From Adiantum capillus-veneris (Eukaryota > Streptophyta > Polypodiopsida > Polypodiales > Pteridaceae): a stretch of DNA of 64,000 nt. The stretch is taken from positions 91,029,112 through 91,093,111 of the forward strand of contig CM043945.1 of NCBI GenBank assembly GCA_014529385.2. The letters run 5' to 3'. Position numbers and translations under genes: made by a program. The notes beneath the pieces are model-generated. The model had not been told where the DNA came from and ran no database searches. It saw nothing but the letters and a program-made list of their open reading frames with translations. How positions within the stretch are numbered: the first letter of the stretch is position 1; each line of letters begins with the position of its first letter. Shown one piece after another: positions 36,807-50,781 of the stretch.

Positions 36807-39744
36807 TTACCTCTCTCTTGAAATCATAGTTGTCCTCGACTATGAGGTAGAGAAGATAGAGCCTAGTCATTAATCCATGTTTCTTAGCGGGTAGAGAATC
36901 CCTTTTTACCCTACGACATCATTCCAGAATGGATGACTAATCCATTTGGTGCTTGGGAGACTTAACTGCTGCAAGCATGTCTTCTCTTTAGTCCATATCA
37001 TACTTCCAAAGTAGAGTGACAAGTTCTACTTGGTGTTTGAGAGACGTCGAAACCACAAACATGATCCTAAGCATGCATACTTCTTTAATTTTGTGCACAA
37101 TAAAAGAAAGAGAATGAGTCTTATAAGACAAAACATTGTTCATTTAAAATGCATTTTCAATTGCTTACTCTAGTTTAGCATTGTACGCATTGACAAGGTT
37201 CATATTATCCTTAAGCTAGGTTCCTTGCATCCATCTAGCATCTTTAAAAGGATAAACTTAACAAGATATCATTGGATAATCTTACCGTTTCTTAGTACCT
37301 TGTCTTCGTGTCAAAGAATCGATTCAAGCTGCAACACCTCTTCTTGAAGTTTGACCTCTGGTGGGTCCTCAATCATTGGTTCTTTTTGTGGCTTTCCTTT
37401 GTAAGGCTTGAGTAGGCTCACATGGTTAACATTGTGAATGAGCCAATGGTTGGGCAACTTTAATTGATAAAACATCTCATTGATTGGATTAAGAATTTAA
37501 AAAGGACATAGTATCTTTTTGCTAGTTTAGCATAATACTCTGGGTGGCCCGAAGGATTCTTGCCCGTAGTATGCCTTAGACGAGAACATATCATTTTTCT
37601 TGAAGGTTAAAGGATATTCTGTGCTTATTAGCAGCAGCCCTTTTTGCCTTTGCTTAGAGATGTATATAACCTCTTTGATCTTTGGAAAAGATTCGTGTGA
37701 GTCTCGGCTATATTCATCAGTAGTAGTGAAGATCTTCCGATGTACTTTTAAGTAGTAAGGGACTTTTGTATCTTCCCTCTTTAACCTCGAAAGGTGCTTT
37801 CCCAATAGAAGTATGTACAATGTCATTGTATGCATACTCTATAATAGGTAGGTACTTCTCTCATTGAGAACGTCGATCTACTTCCATGACATAGGCTTTT
37901 AGTAGATTCAAGAATCGTTTGATTAGTTATTTCACTTTCGTCATCCGTTTGTGGATGATAGGCCGAAAAAGAAATTTAATCTACTTCTTAGATTCTCAAA
38001 GATACCCTTCTAGAAATTACTGGTCATTCTAGGATCTTTGTCTGACACTATGGATGTTGGCACGCCATGATACTTGAAAATTTGAGATCTAAAGAGGGTT
38101 GCCGTTTGATGTGCCTTAATAGTCTTTTTGACAAGCATAGAGTGTGTTTTCTTGCTAATCATGTCGACTAAAACAATCTAAGTTGCTTCTCTCAATCAAA
38201 TTTCAATTTTTGGTATACCACACATTTTGAAACATACTCTTTTATGTTTCCTTTTCATGGTAGACCAACAAAAATACATTTCTACTCCTTGAAGAGTAGA
38301 TTATGGTATCCCTCTTTGCCCCGCATAAGGAGAAGCATGAGATTCATACATGACTTTCTTATTGTATGGGTGAGTAACACATAGCCTATTGCCATTAGGA
38401 AGATAACCATCCTTCAAGGTGAATGGTTCTTTTTTTCTTCCCTAATGCAAAGGCTATAATTACCTACTTAAAGTCTTGGTCAGTAGCATACTCATCTATC
38501 ATAAAAATGAATCATTGTGAGTTGCTATAGACACCACATTTACCCTTGGCCATTGTGAAAGTGCATCGATCACTTGATTGTGCTTGCCCACCTCATTTGT
38601 TTGTCGGAAAGCTTGGTTTGCGTCATGAAGTTATTCAGGCCTTGTGATCCATTTGTAGGATGAATGGAGCCCCCAAGAGATAGTGCTTCCATGTGTCTAG
38701 GGCATGTAGAACCGCTAAAAGCTCTCTTTGAACTTCTTGAGCTTTTTTTATCTTCACCATGCAGGGTATGATTTGCAATGTCCTCCCCTCTTGTATTCTC
38801 TAGGAGAATAGACATAGCTTTCGTCGGAAGAGGAGGAAGGTGAAGAAGAAGGAGAAGAGGTGACCTCTTTCTTGCCTTTTTCTTCCTTTGTTTCCTCTAT
38901 TCCCTTTTGGAGTGATGAGGAGAAGGACTATGGGTTGACTGTTTTCTCTTGGGAGGAGTTGGCAATAGTCTAGACCACCATCTTCATGGAGCCACATCTT
39001 TAGAGGAACTTAGGAATTTACTTCTTTCTCATTCTTTGGATTCCTCCTCTCTTGTGGGAGAGAGTCTTCTTTTGGGAGTCTCATTAAGAGGCCTCCTAAA
39101 CTCCCTCTCCTCTTGGAGAGGAAGGGGAATCCCATAAGCACGAAGTTGTTGGGTAACTTTGGCTTGCAAAGTAGGATTGTCCATAGCTTGATGCAACCTA
39201 GTTACAAGATAATTGATAAACATGGGGGCATCATCATTAGCACCTTCATGGGGGCATCATCATTAGCACCTTCATGTGCAAAATCAAAGTTATCAATGTT
39301 CATTCTACTCTCTTGGTTATTTCCAGTCATGCTAATTATACTTATGTGTGTACTTAGTGTATTCTTTGGCAACTCAAAACCTTAGTTGCTACTCCTCTTA
39401 GCCTTTGAAAATAAGCACTTAAGTATCTACACCCACGTCTAAAACTGGTTAATTATAGAGATTAGTGGGATGGGTCTAACATAGCAGAACTATCAAGGAA
39501 TAGCTCCTTTCAAACTTCTTATAGCTCAATAATGGTAAAGCCGTAGGCAAGTCTAAAAAGGGCCCATTATTAAGACCAAATTTCTCAAGGTGTGCACCAT
39601 ATCCCACACAGTGGGCTCAACAAACCGATAATATATCCCAGTCCCACTTACCCTAATATAATTAACAAAATCACCCATTTAATAGTCTAGTTAAGGACCT
39701 CCCTTCTTAAGCAAGAAAAGAGAAACCAAATACTCTAATACCAA
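36807..39744 (-). pseudogene. Gypsy internal region, gag and pol remnants
   Basis: Read on the - strand: gag-like fragment at 39223-39029 (LVTRLHQAMDNPTLQAK); RNase H remnant at 38780-38570 with FMTQTKLSDKQMRWA; integrase-like remnant at 37835-37527 (PLTFKKNDMFSSKAYYG); integrase C-terminus at about 37480-37318 with FYQLKLPNHWLIHNVNHVSLLKPYKG, abridged here as HVSLLKPYKG. Protease and RT are not found, and gag lies only a few hundred bases from RNase H, so a large internal deletion is likely. Many stops and frame changes. A possible source of trans-acting proteins it is not. Confidence 0.72.
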
Positions 39745-40428
39745 TGATAAGAATGACCTATAAACTTTGAGAATAGAGGAATCAAGAGAATTAAAGTGAG
39801 CACTTTTGTGAGATCACTTTGAGAACATAGAGGGTGAACTTAATTGATGGTAGCAACATGAACATAGTACTTAATTAACTTGGCATGAAAAATACTTTTG
39901 CAAGAGAGAGAGTATTAGAGAACGTGACAATAGTTAAGGACCGGATTTATTTGGAGCCGGTGGTCCCCCTCCAAAAGGCGTTTGTATTATAGATTATCCC
40001 ATCAAGAGAGACTTAATATATATAATCTTTGTGTTCCTTGTGACCTTGGTGATGCTATGAAGATGGAAATCTTCATGCATCACAAGCATAACATAAACTT
40101 TACAAAAAGCATTAACTATCCCAAGCCTCAGTCCCAAAGCCTCAAACACCTTCGAAGGTAGAGAAAGCTAGCGGGGAATGAGGGTAGGGAAGAGGAAGAA
40201 GAATCATCCATAGGAAAAAGAAATAGTTCCTCACTTATCATCACTCTTCTTGCTTAGCATAGCATAATAGCATAGTAATGAAGATGAAGAAGATGGAAAG
40301 CTTAAGCATTGAAGCATGGCTATTGGTTGGATTTGCATTCCATCACCAAGAGTGTTGGTATAGGCTCTCCACATTTCAACAAGCTTGGAGAAGGAGATGG
40401 AGCTCTTGCACTTTGTACTTCATATAAT

Positions 40429-40463
<35 letters not shown>

Positions 40464-41313
40464 AGAGTATAACCCCCCTCTCAAGTTTGGTCTCTCTCTC
40501 TCTCTCTCTCGTATTATTTAATTATATCATTTAAACATGTGACCTCTTTTTCCTCTTTGAGAGAAAGAACTCAATTATTTATTTTTATGTATTTAAATTC
40601 TCACTGGACACCTTTTAAAGACTATCCAATAAGATTGAAGCACATCGTGAGGGCCACATGTGGAGGATTTTGGAATGTATCTTTTAGGCTTCTCAAGTCA
40701 TTTGGTTTGAATTGAACATTTCAAGTACTTAGTTAATTAAGCATGGAAACTGTTTATGCCTCTTAAGAGTTTATCTTTTAATTGAACACTTCAAAAACCT
40801 TAGTCATTTAATCATGAGAATCACCTCAAATTTGGGCACGGTTCCAATAAATACTTTAAGGACTTTAGTTAGTACTCTGACAAGAACCTCTAGCTTGGGT
40901 AGGATTCCCACCTCAAGGTCCTAGCTTGTTGCCTAAGATCAAAGGAATTTTTTAACACTAACTGTTGAAGGTTTTTAATGAAGCTAACCCTAAGGTCTTT
41001 TAAGCTCCATTAGATACACATTTCTCTTTGATACACTACCTCCTTTTGGACCCCTATTGAGATGTAACCATCTCTCCTCTTGGTCCCTTGCTGAGTTAAA
41101 TCTAGAAGCAATTGTTGCACATTGCTCTTTGGTAGCCGTCTCCTTTTGGACTCCTATTGAGATGAACCATTTCTCCTTTTGGTCCCCTATTGAAATAAGT
41201 ATAGAAGCACATATCTATATCCTAACTCTTGTTCCCCTTTATCTTCCCATATTAAATGATCAGTCTAATATAAGAAAATCATTTGGTAAAGTTAGATATT
41301 TTATTTTATGACA
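39745..41313 (-). repeat. Gypsy 5' LTR (intact copy)
   Basis: 1,569 bp. It starts TGATAAGAATGACC and ends TTATGACA on the + strand. Relative to the left LTR it carries a 17-bp extra segment near 41287-41303. Confidence 0.8.
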
Positions 41314-42000
41314 ATAGATGTCCTTTATGGTGAGATTTTTCACAAGGCATATCACATGTCTTGCAAATATAGATCTGATCATGTGTTACAACCTCCTTTG
41401 TCCACCATGGAAGTATCCTCTCATCCTGCGCCTCCTCGATCTCCCCAGCTCTACTGCTCAATCACTTGGTATACCTCTGCTAGTGATGTGCCATGTATCC
41501 CTCCTCTCTAGTGGTGGTCTTGTCTTTGATCAATAACATTATGATATGTTGCTCTGTGTCCCGCGGTGTGTGAGTCTCTCTCTACGAGTGACCATGCTCA
41601 ATATTGATGAGATAGAGACCAAGAAATCTATGATCTTGGTATCTCATAACTCTATATAGAGGCCCAATCCCTTTCTAAAGAGATAATGAAAGTGGTCACT
41701 ATCTCATAGTATGTTGTAAAATGGCATATATACTGAATTCATGTCTCTAGCTCTCTCTCTAATAGGTGGCACAAATTTGCCTCAGCTAAAATTCCTCGAT
41801 ATGGGTCAGTCTCAATCTCCAACTAATGTGATGATGTCCAAATCTATCCGATAGCACATCATAATCCAATGGGAAAAGTGAGTGTCCATATATGTAGGCC
41901 TAGATAAGAACTCATCCTTTGTGAGCTAGAGAAAATTCTCTATACTTGTAGTCATCTTTGTGTCCAACTCCTATATATGTTGTATCCATGTCCTCTACAT
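41314..42000. repeat. Older repeat, copy A right part
   Basis: Resumes the homology with copy B: GATGTCCT at 41317, ATCTCCCCAGCTCTA at about 41440 against about 44266, and similar following text to about 41960. Clearly diverged. Confidence 0.7.
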
Positions 42001-43744
42001 ATCCAACTAAAAAAATAATGTCATATAAGTCTAGTTCTCCCTCTATGGTATAAGAGAGAGAAGGTACATCTAGAGAATAATGAAATGGGGGGAGCTTGTC
42101 CATAGAGAAACCATGTAGCTCAAATCATGTCGCCATATGTGCATAGGAACATGATGTATCTCCCTTTGTTGGTCAAGTGTAGGGAAGACTTCAAGGCCAA
42201 CTGATCATAATATGATATTGTGGTGGGATCTCCCATAATGTGTGTATGAATGCCACTAATCTCCTAAGAGCCTCAACCACCAAAGGAGTAGTAGCCAACT
42301 CTGCTCCGATGATTGCATGGGGAGCCAAGGCCTTAGCCTTAATCATCCTAAAGATCATGGAGATAAGTGTCCTCTCAATGTCTTGCCACCCATCTATGTG
42401 TCCATGTTGAGGACTATGATGATATACTGATATTTGCACGCCGAATAGAATAGATGAGGGAGAGGAGCTAGAGTATCAAAAAGACATAGCTTGGTTCCAA
42501 GCCCTTGGAACTGAACCTGTGAACATATCCTCTCCAAACCTCCCAAAGTTTCATATGCTCTAGTGACTCTAGTCTCTCTTACTCTCCTCATGGAGAAAAT
42601 TGGGCCACTAAACACCACCACAAGGCAAGTGTACATATTAATATAATTCACTTGATCATATCCATAAGTAAGACTAGGCATCGATCGCCTAACTTATTGT
42701 GTTGTAATATTGGTCAAAGAGTCGAGAGATTTTGGCAAATTTTATGAGGAATCTTGACAGAGTAGAGTATAAACATCAATTCTCCATCGATTGTAGGTTG
42801 GCACATGCATGAAAATACTAATCAAGTACTCCAAGGACCTAAAATATGTGACTCACTTGAAGAATTATCCACTTGATGAGATTCACACTCGATGGCAATA
42901 GGTCATCCATATTGATGATGAAACAGAAAGATAAGCCGACCGTAGAAAAGCAAAAACTATATTTGCAGAAACAACTAGATGAAGCTATTGAAAAGAAAAC
43001 AAATCAAGTTATGAAAAGTCTAAAGCACTCTCAAAAGCAATTTAAATCAACAGATTTTCTTGATTATTTGGACTAGAAGTTGACTTTTGAGGTGGCTAAT
43101 TGATCCATAAAGCATGTTTGTTTCAAGCAATGTCTGTACCAAAAGTTATTGATGAATCAATAGGCTGAATATGTTGTAGTGTGGACTGCACAAGAGGGAA
43201 GCCACTCCACTCCTTTGTCACAAATTGTATAGATTGAATAGTTTCTTTTTAAGACTCCTTAGGGATACTAATAGATTGACAGTATTTTGTAGAATGCCTT
43301 TATGAAAATATGTATATAGAATTCAAGGTTTCCTTGATTGAACTGAAGACATGTGCTCTCTCATGTGTGTATTGTTAGAGATATGTAGAGAAAGATGAAA
43401 TGTCTGCAAATTTTTGTCTAATGAATGATTTGAACTTAGTGCATCTAGACATCTATTAGAGATCAACAACGTCTGGATGTGATGGGCTAGTTGAATGAGA
43501 AGTGGACGTGATTTTAGTGCATCAACATTTCTATCTTGATGAGATTATTAAATATTGTTTTTAGTGCCTCAAGGGTTCCATAAGGATGAGATGTCCACAA
43601 AGGAACCCAGGATCAGATTCTTCATAAAAGAAAAAATGTGTGAGCTCTGATAAAACTGTTACAAGCTTGGACACTCCAAGGAATAAGCAACACATGAACC
43701 CCACATGAAAAAACACTAAAAACAACTAAATTTACACTCATGGG
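42000..43744. other. Interval, nothing recognised
   Basis: Short open frames only. A lysine/glutamine-rich 67-codon frame at 42873-43076 shows no motif. This may be internal sequence of the old element whose repeats flank it. Confidence 0.3.
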
Positions 43745-44780
<1,036 letters not shown>

Positions 44781-44795
44781 ATGAGATTCCCTCTC

Positions 44796-44797
<2 letters not shown>

Positions 44798-44884
<87 letters not shown>
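44798..44884. repeat. (GT)n(GA)n composite microsatellite
   Basis: About 22 GT units followed by about 20 GA units. Confidence 0.95.
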
Positions 44885-44887
<3 letters not shown>

Positions 44888-45255
44888 AGAGTCGACACAA
44901 CAAGGCAAAATTTTGAGCCAAGATGTATCAACAACACTTCTTCTCGATGCTCTTTGTCACCCATCCAATGTGACACATCATAAGTACTAGTTCTTGGTGA
45001 CCTTACCAGATATTCCCGTTCTCCCATCATTTCTCTAAATGATGCACAAAAAATATCTGTACTTGGGTGTGTGAAGCAAGAAACCCTCTCACTTATAAAT
45101 TCAATCATTCATTTAGAAGTATATTTCCTTCAAATAAAGCTAAGTCAGCAACATCGACCGAGATTTTTGCATCAGCTTGATTAGTGTTTTTGCATGAGAT
45201 CAGCCTAGCATTTTGCATGAGGTTAGCCTAGCATTTTTTCACCAGATCAACCCAA

Positions 45256-45257
<2 letters not shown>

Positions 45258-45308
<51 letters not shown>
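45258..45308. repeat. (CT)n microsatellite
   Basis: About 25 CT units. Confidence 0.95.
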
Positions 45309-45310
<2 letters not shown>

Positions 45311-45908
45311 AATTGATCCAAGAAGTGTGTTTGTTTCAAGGATGATCCAAACTTTTCTTCATCTTCAAAAAATTTCGACAATTTTCTTCCTTTAATTCTA
45401 GTGAGGATTTAAAAAAAGTGAAAGAAGTAAAGTAAAATCAAGAAAGAAAATTTCTAGAAAACATAGAAAGCAATCTAGTATCTTCTCTTCATGGTTTACT
45501 TTCTCTCTAATCATAATTCAAATCAAATGGCTAACTAAAATCTAAAATATTCAAATCGGTTATTTTAATGGATGTCGCACTAAAAGGCCTATTATGATAT
45601 TCCAGCATTCTAAGGGAGTAGATATCATAGAGTACCAATTGCTTCCTGATGAGGAGTTGGAGGCTACAGAAGACATTGGCGTGCCCTTATGCCACATACA
45701 CAATGTGAAATAAAAATAGTCGCCTCACTTTTGGTACTTTTTTATCCATGGGAATAAAAGCAATAATGTATATATTGTTATATATATTGCGGATGCTGTC
45801 ATGTACATAACTATCTAGGGAGTCCTGGCCCTAGATGTGGAATCATTGCATATCTTCTCACTTGATAAAATGCCTAATTTGGCTTGATAATTATATATTC
45901 CAAGTGTT
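45309..45908. other. Interval, nothing recognised
   Basis: AT-rich. No gene or repeat match to the rest of the window was noticed. Confidence 0.3.
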
Positions 45909-46460
45909 TCATAGTGGCACACTCATTTGGCATATTAAGGTTGATGCGAGCAAAAATTGCCTAAAATAACAACTGACATGGCTGTCATTGTACAATTGCA
46001 TGGAAAGTGACCCAAAATAGAAAATTAGTGAAAAAAGATGTATATCCATGGTTTCTATGCTTATGGAAGTGATCCCACAAATTTTGGGATATTTTCGATC
46101 TTGTTTGGGATGTTTCACCTAAAAAATGGTTATAAATGAGCTAAAATTGACCTAGTTTTACTCAAAATTGACATAAAAGGCCAAAAAATTAACAGATCAC
46201 TACTTTCAGATGCGAGAAACAAAGAGGGATACTTCTTATGGCTAGGAAAACCTGCACTTTTCTTGTTCTGTGTATTCTCTTCATGGTTGCTCTATGAATG
46301 TGTAGTGCAGTCCCCCCTCTTCGCTTTCTTGTGTTTGAACTTGTGAGAGAAAGAATAAGGGGATGTGAAGGTGGAAGCTTGTGATTTTCTTTCAATGCTT
46401 TGAAGTTATGACTATGTAGTTAGAAGAGAGGCTACAAGATTTTGAATGGGATTTGCGCTT
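45909..46460. repeat. Old direct repeat pair II, copy 1
   Basis: Shares GTGGCACACTCA, AAGTGACCCAAAAT, GTGATCCCACAAATTT, GAGCTA, TCAAGTTATGACTATGTA-like text and TTTTGAATGGGATT with 49297-50170, in order and orientation. Possibly LTRs of an old element. Confidence 0.65.
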
Positions 46461-47107
46461 GTATGAGAGTTGAGATTTCATGGATGAAACCTAAGTATTT
46501 TTCATTTCTTTTTTTAATTAAAATTGGTTATGAATTTTGTATCCTTTCATCACAAACTCGCTCACAAAATCAAGTAAATTCCAAGCACGATACGAAAGAG
46601 GGTTTGTGGCTTCCCTATCATGAACGATCTTAGACTGTAATCCATGTTTAGGAAGAGGGTTGGTGAATTCCATAAACACGTTTTCATGAAGTATTTGTGA
46701 CTCTCATTATGAACTCTCACAACCAAAGGTCTTGGACTCACAATAGCATGCTTTGCAAGAATCTCTGGCATTGTAGGGGTAGAAGTAGCAGCATTCACCA
46801 CCATCTTGTCTCTAAAAGATATTTGAGTTTTGAAAGGAATTTGTGATTGTATGAGAGTTGAGATTTCATGGTTGAAACTTAGTGTTTTTTCATTGCTCTT
46901 TTTAAGTAAAATTGGTTTTGATCCGCTCATCACAAACTCGCTTACAAAATCAAGCAGATTCCAAGCACAATAGGAAAGAGGGTTTGTGACTTCCCTATCA
47001 CAAATGCTCTTAGACTGTAATCCATCATTAGGAAGACGGTTGGTGAATTCCATAACACTTTTTCGCAAAGTGTTTGTGACTCTCATCATGAACTCTCACA
47101 GTCAAAG
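46458..47107. repeat. Two-copy tandem repeat of about 0.27 kb
   Basis: 46458-46735 and 46850-47107 are about 85-90% alike by eye. Both contain GAGAGTTGAGATTTCATGG, CATCACAAACTCGCT, TTAGACTGTAATCCAT and GGTTGGTGAATTCCATAA. The 175-codon - strand frame crossing them has no recognisable motif. Confidence 0.8.
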
Positions 47108-48014
47108 GTTTCACATCTTCCCAGCTACAGCGTACACTTTTTGACAACATTGAGACTTGTACACACAGACGAGGCTTCTTTTCAAGACCCTCGCACAGTA
47201 ATAGCACACATGTTTAGTCTCATTTTATGTAAAGTATGTATGTATGTATATTGTGCATATAAGCATACCATTTCTTCACCAAAATGTGATAAACTTGTTA
47301 TAATAGCATGACCCCTAGTCAAAAGCTAATTGGTGTTACTCAATAAGCATATTAGACTACTTAACTGCCATGTGATGGAAACCTCACATCATACGACCAG
47401 GTTACATGATAGTAGTTTGGTCTCTAAATATAAAAGTATAATGTTGCCATAAACATTCATCTATTTACCTAAATTTTGCATATAGTATCTTTTTTTGACA
47501 AGTTTGATAACCTACCTCTACACCCTTGAGACCTTATCTGACCTCAACACCCTCTCTTTTGGTGTCCAAAATGTCTACCATGCTCTCACCAAGTCCCATT
47601 ATGAGCATCAAGGACCATTTTGGATGTGCGTCAGCTCCTACGGTGTCATGTGTGACATCGACACAAATGGGCAAATCATGCCCATCGTCAAAGGTGGACA
47701 CCTATTTCTCTAGTGCATAGGATAGATACTAGAGCTTTACATTCCTTGATTACAAATACTTTGGGTGTACATATCGATATGTTGTTCCAAATTTTTGTTA
47801 ACTATTGATTTGTTCTAATCTATCTTCTTGTAGTGTAGAGGTCAGTAGAGCTCGACGAGAAGTTTTTGATTGCCTACCTAAGGCAAGAGTTTGGAGTGGG
47901 ATGGAGCCCAAAGAAGTGATAAAGGAAATGGCCAAGCTTTTATCACACAAACAGGACAATGCACGGTTAGTACTTAATCTGTGTGTGTGTGTGTGCGTGT
48001 GTGCGTGTGTGTGC

Positions 48015-48053
<39 letters not shown>

Positions 48054-48752
48054 TACTCTCACATAAGGTAATCAATCTACAAAATATAATAGAATAGAGG
48101 CCAATTTTATTTAAGGTCTGTTTGATTTTGACGTGCATATATCTTCTCACCTCAAAGTGAACGTAGGTAGAATTTTTTCTTTTTGTCCTGTGTAGAGCCA
48201 TGACAAGTATGAAGATCAAGGGCAGCTAGGTGAATCTAGATGTGTATGTCTTTTGAGGTTTTTGGCCAAAGAGCTCTCTTTTGGGGCTAATTAAGATGGT
48301 TTCTCAAGGTGTTCAAAGTGCAAAAATCATGGTGCAAAAGGTGGTCATTGAAGTGTTCTCTTGTCAAACAGAGCTTGTCCAAATGATCAAGTTATGAGCC
48401 ATGAAATTTTTGCTAGGGGCCAATTTGATTGCTTTGGAATCTGACTTCTTTGGAAAGCATGCCACCAATTATTTTCTCAGACTTGCCAGAGGTTGCAAAG
48501 CTAGTGCATAGCATGTGAAGCAAACCAGAAGTTACAACTCATCAATCGGAGCTTTGGGCATCAACAAGTTATGGCAATTCAAATTTGGCAGACTGCGGGC
48601 ATGTGATTTTTCTTGATTTTGGAGGTTGGAGGTTTTGGGAATGTCGAAATGCGGAGCAAGAGTTAGGAGTCAAAGCCTAGAACAAAGGATTCCAAGTGGA
48701 TTTTGAAGGTTGGCCATTGACTACAGGGGCAGAGAGCTAATGGGATTTCAAG

Positions 48753-48789
<37 letters not shown>

Positions 48790-49296
48790 AGGGGGGATAT
48801 TTTGTAAAAGGACGTTTCAGGCTATAGGAGGGGGGGTTTTTTATTTGGAAGTGTGTGGCCTGATTTGAAGTAGAGAGCCATTTTTTTTGAAGAGTAAGAA
48901 TAAGAATTGTATATGATTTGTTGAGCAAGAAGAATTCAACTTTCCTATTCTCAAGTGTAGTTTTTCCTTTTTTTTTTCTCACCTTGTGCTTTGCAATGCC
49001 GGTTATATGTGTTCAGAGTAGAAATTTAACAACCATGAAAACACCTTTGGGACTCGTAAGAATGTGTACCTTACCTCAAGGAGCAATGAATTCAATTGCA
49101 CGTACGATGAATGGGATGAACAAGGTTCTACTTGACTTTATACCTCAAATCACAATGCCATCTCTTAATGATGTGCCCATCAAATGTGAAGACAAGGAAG
49201 AAGATAAGGCTATAGATTTGAGGGGGTGCCGTAATTTTGTTGCATACAGTATTGAAGACCGTGTGAAGACTTTCTCAAGGTTAAAAAAGGACTAAC
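47108..49296. other. Interior between repeat pair II
   Basis: Holds a (GT)n(GA)n tract (47980-48051), a 33-bp poly-G (48756-48788) and several short open frames. A 72-codon frame at 47495-47713 and a 125-codon frame at 48918-49295 show no recognisable motif. I saw no RT or integrase box. Confidence 0.35.
48756..48788. repeat. 33-bp poly-G run
   Basis: Uninterrupted G run. Confidence 0.95.
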
Positions 49297-50170
49297 ATTT
49301 GATAGTGGCACACTCACCTCACCTACAAAGATTGCTGCGGACAAAATTTGTCAAAAATAGCAGCTAACAGACCTCGAGGTGTGCTCTATATAATCATGTT
49401 GATGTATAACGTGAGCTCAAAAGGAGGGGTTTTAAAATGCAAAAGTCTCAGGCAATGTAATAAAGATACATTATAATAAGGGGTTTTTATTCTTGATTTT
49501 GGAAAAAAACCTAAAATAAGGGATCATTTTTTTACTTCAAACATGTTATAATGGGATTTTTTAATGCCCTGCAAACACACGTTATATAGGGGAGTATTGA
49601 ATGCTGAACCCTTCGAGTAGCAAAAATCATCACGAAATTTCACGAAAAGTGACCCAAAATGAAAAAGTAATGAAAACTAGTGCATATCTATATCTATGTT
49701 ATTTGAGTTTACGTGAGTGATCCCACAAATTTATGGATTTTTTCAACATTGGTTGGGAGTTTTTAGAAATTAAAATGAGCTAGAAATGACCTAATTTTTG
49801 TGAAAAATGAAATAAAGGCTTAAAACTTGACACATTAGTACATTTGGCCATGGGGAAGAGAGAGAGAACTCTTTCTAGTGGAAAAACACTGCAAATTTTT
49901 CCATCTTGGGTACTTCACTTCATGGTTTCTCTACGGTGTGTAGTATAGTCCTGCCTCTCCCACTATCTTGTATCTAAGTTCGCGAGGTAGTGAATTAGAG
50001 TTTTCCTTTATCAAAATGGTGTATGGGCTTCAAAATATGGAAGCTTTTAGATCCCTACAAAATTATAAAATGATCGTTGTGAAGATAAAGGTCGTGATTT
50101 CATTTCGGTAGTTTCAAGTTATGACTATGTAATTGGGGGCGAGATTCTATGAAAGTTTTGAATGGGATTG
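49297..50170. repeat. Old direct repeat pair II, copy 2
   Basis: Diverged copy of 45909-46460. It has an extra AT-rich segment at about 49400-49610, the ends of which read TATAACGTG and CACGTTATA, so it may itself be a small inverted-repeat insertion. Confidence 0.6.
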
Positions 50171-50294
50171 AAGACTCCACACAATCCTTTCTTTCACACA
50201 AAAGAGAGGGCTCATATCTAGTCACAAAACCATACACTAGCTTTGATACTCACGGCACCGTGAGTGATCTGGAAAAGTTATCCTTTTGCCACAT

Positions 50295-50325
<31 letters not shown>
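50295..50325. repeat. 31-bp poly-G run
   Basis: Uninterrupted G run. Confidence 0.95.
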
Positions 50326-50326
<1 letters not shown>

Positions 50327-50781
50327 TGCCATAATCCCTCCCCCCTTTATCTATAGTATAGATAGTATAGATGTCATGTTTTCTAGGCCTTTCATGCACA
50401 ATTCTTCATTCCAACGTCCTAATGTTGAGATGTCTGTGAACCTCCTTATGGATGGATCACCAAGAGTCAAATGTTGCATATATGTATATGTGCTATTGGA
50501 CACTATACATGTCAAGGTCACATTACCATATTCCTTTTGCAGAATAATTGACAACATCATTTCCTCCTTACAACTTTGTTGTTGATGGTAATATCATGGT
50601 GGTTACTATGCAATTGAAATGTAGTACCACCTTTTCTACTTCAGTCGATGATATTTCACTAGCCCTACATTGTTAGAGTTGTCTGGCATCTAGAAGGTGC
50701 TCCTCTAGAGTCTTCGCAGTGTCCTTTGGTTAGACCACACTAATCTTTGTGGAAATTGTTGTGATGCAAACCTTCTCATAT

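Larger units (their letters stand above)
29232..41313 (-). mobile_element. Degenerate Ty3/Gypsy LTR retrotransposon, hosting a nested element
   Basis: Right (5') LTR 39745-41313, 1,569 bp. Left (3') LTR 29232-36806, about 1,554 bp once the nested element at 29618-35638 is removed. Both LTRs end TTATGACA on the + strand (TGTCATAA on the element strand). A primer-binding-like TGGTATTAGAG (- strand) abuts the right LTR. Flanks GTAGA (29227-29231) and ATAGA (41314-41318) form a 5-bp TSD with one mismatch. The body (36807-39744) keeps only fragments, in the order gag, RNase H, integrase C-terminus on the - strand, which is Gypsy order. Confidence 0.82.

Noticed and set aside
46562-47089. 175-codon - strand frame as a gene
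   Set aside because: It spans both copies of a tandem repeat, and the two copies do not keep equivalent full-length frames.
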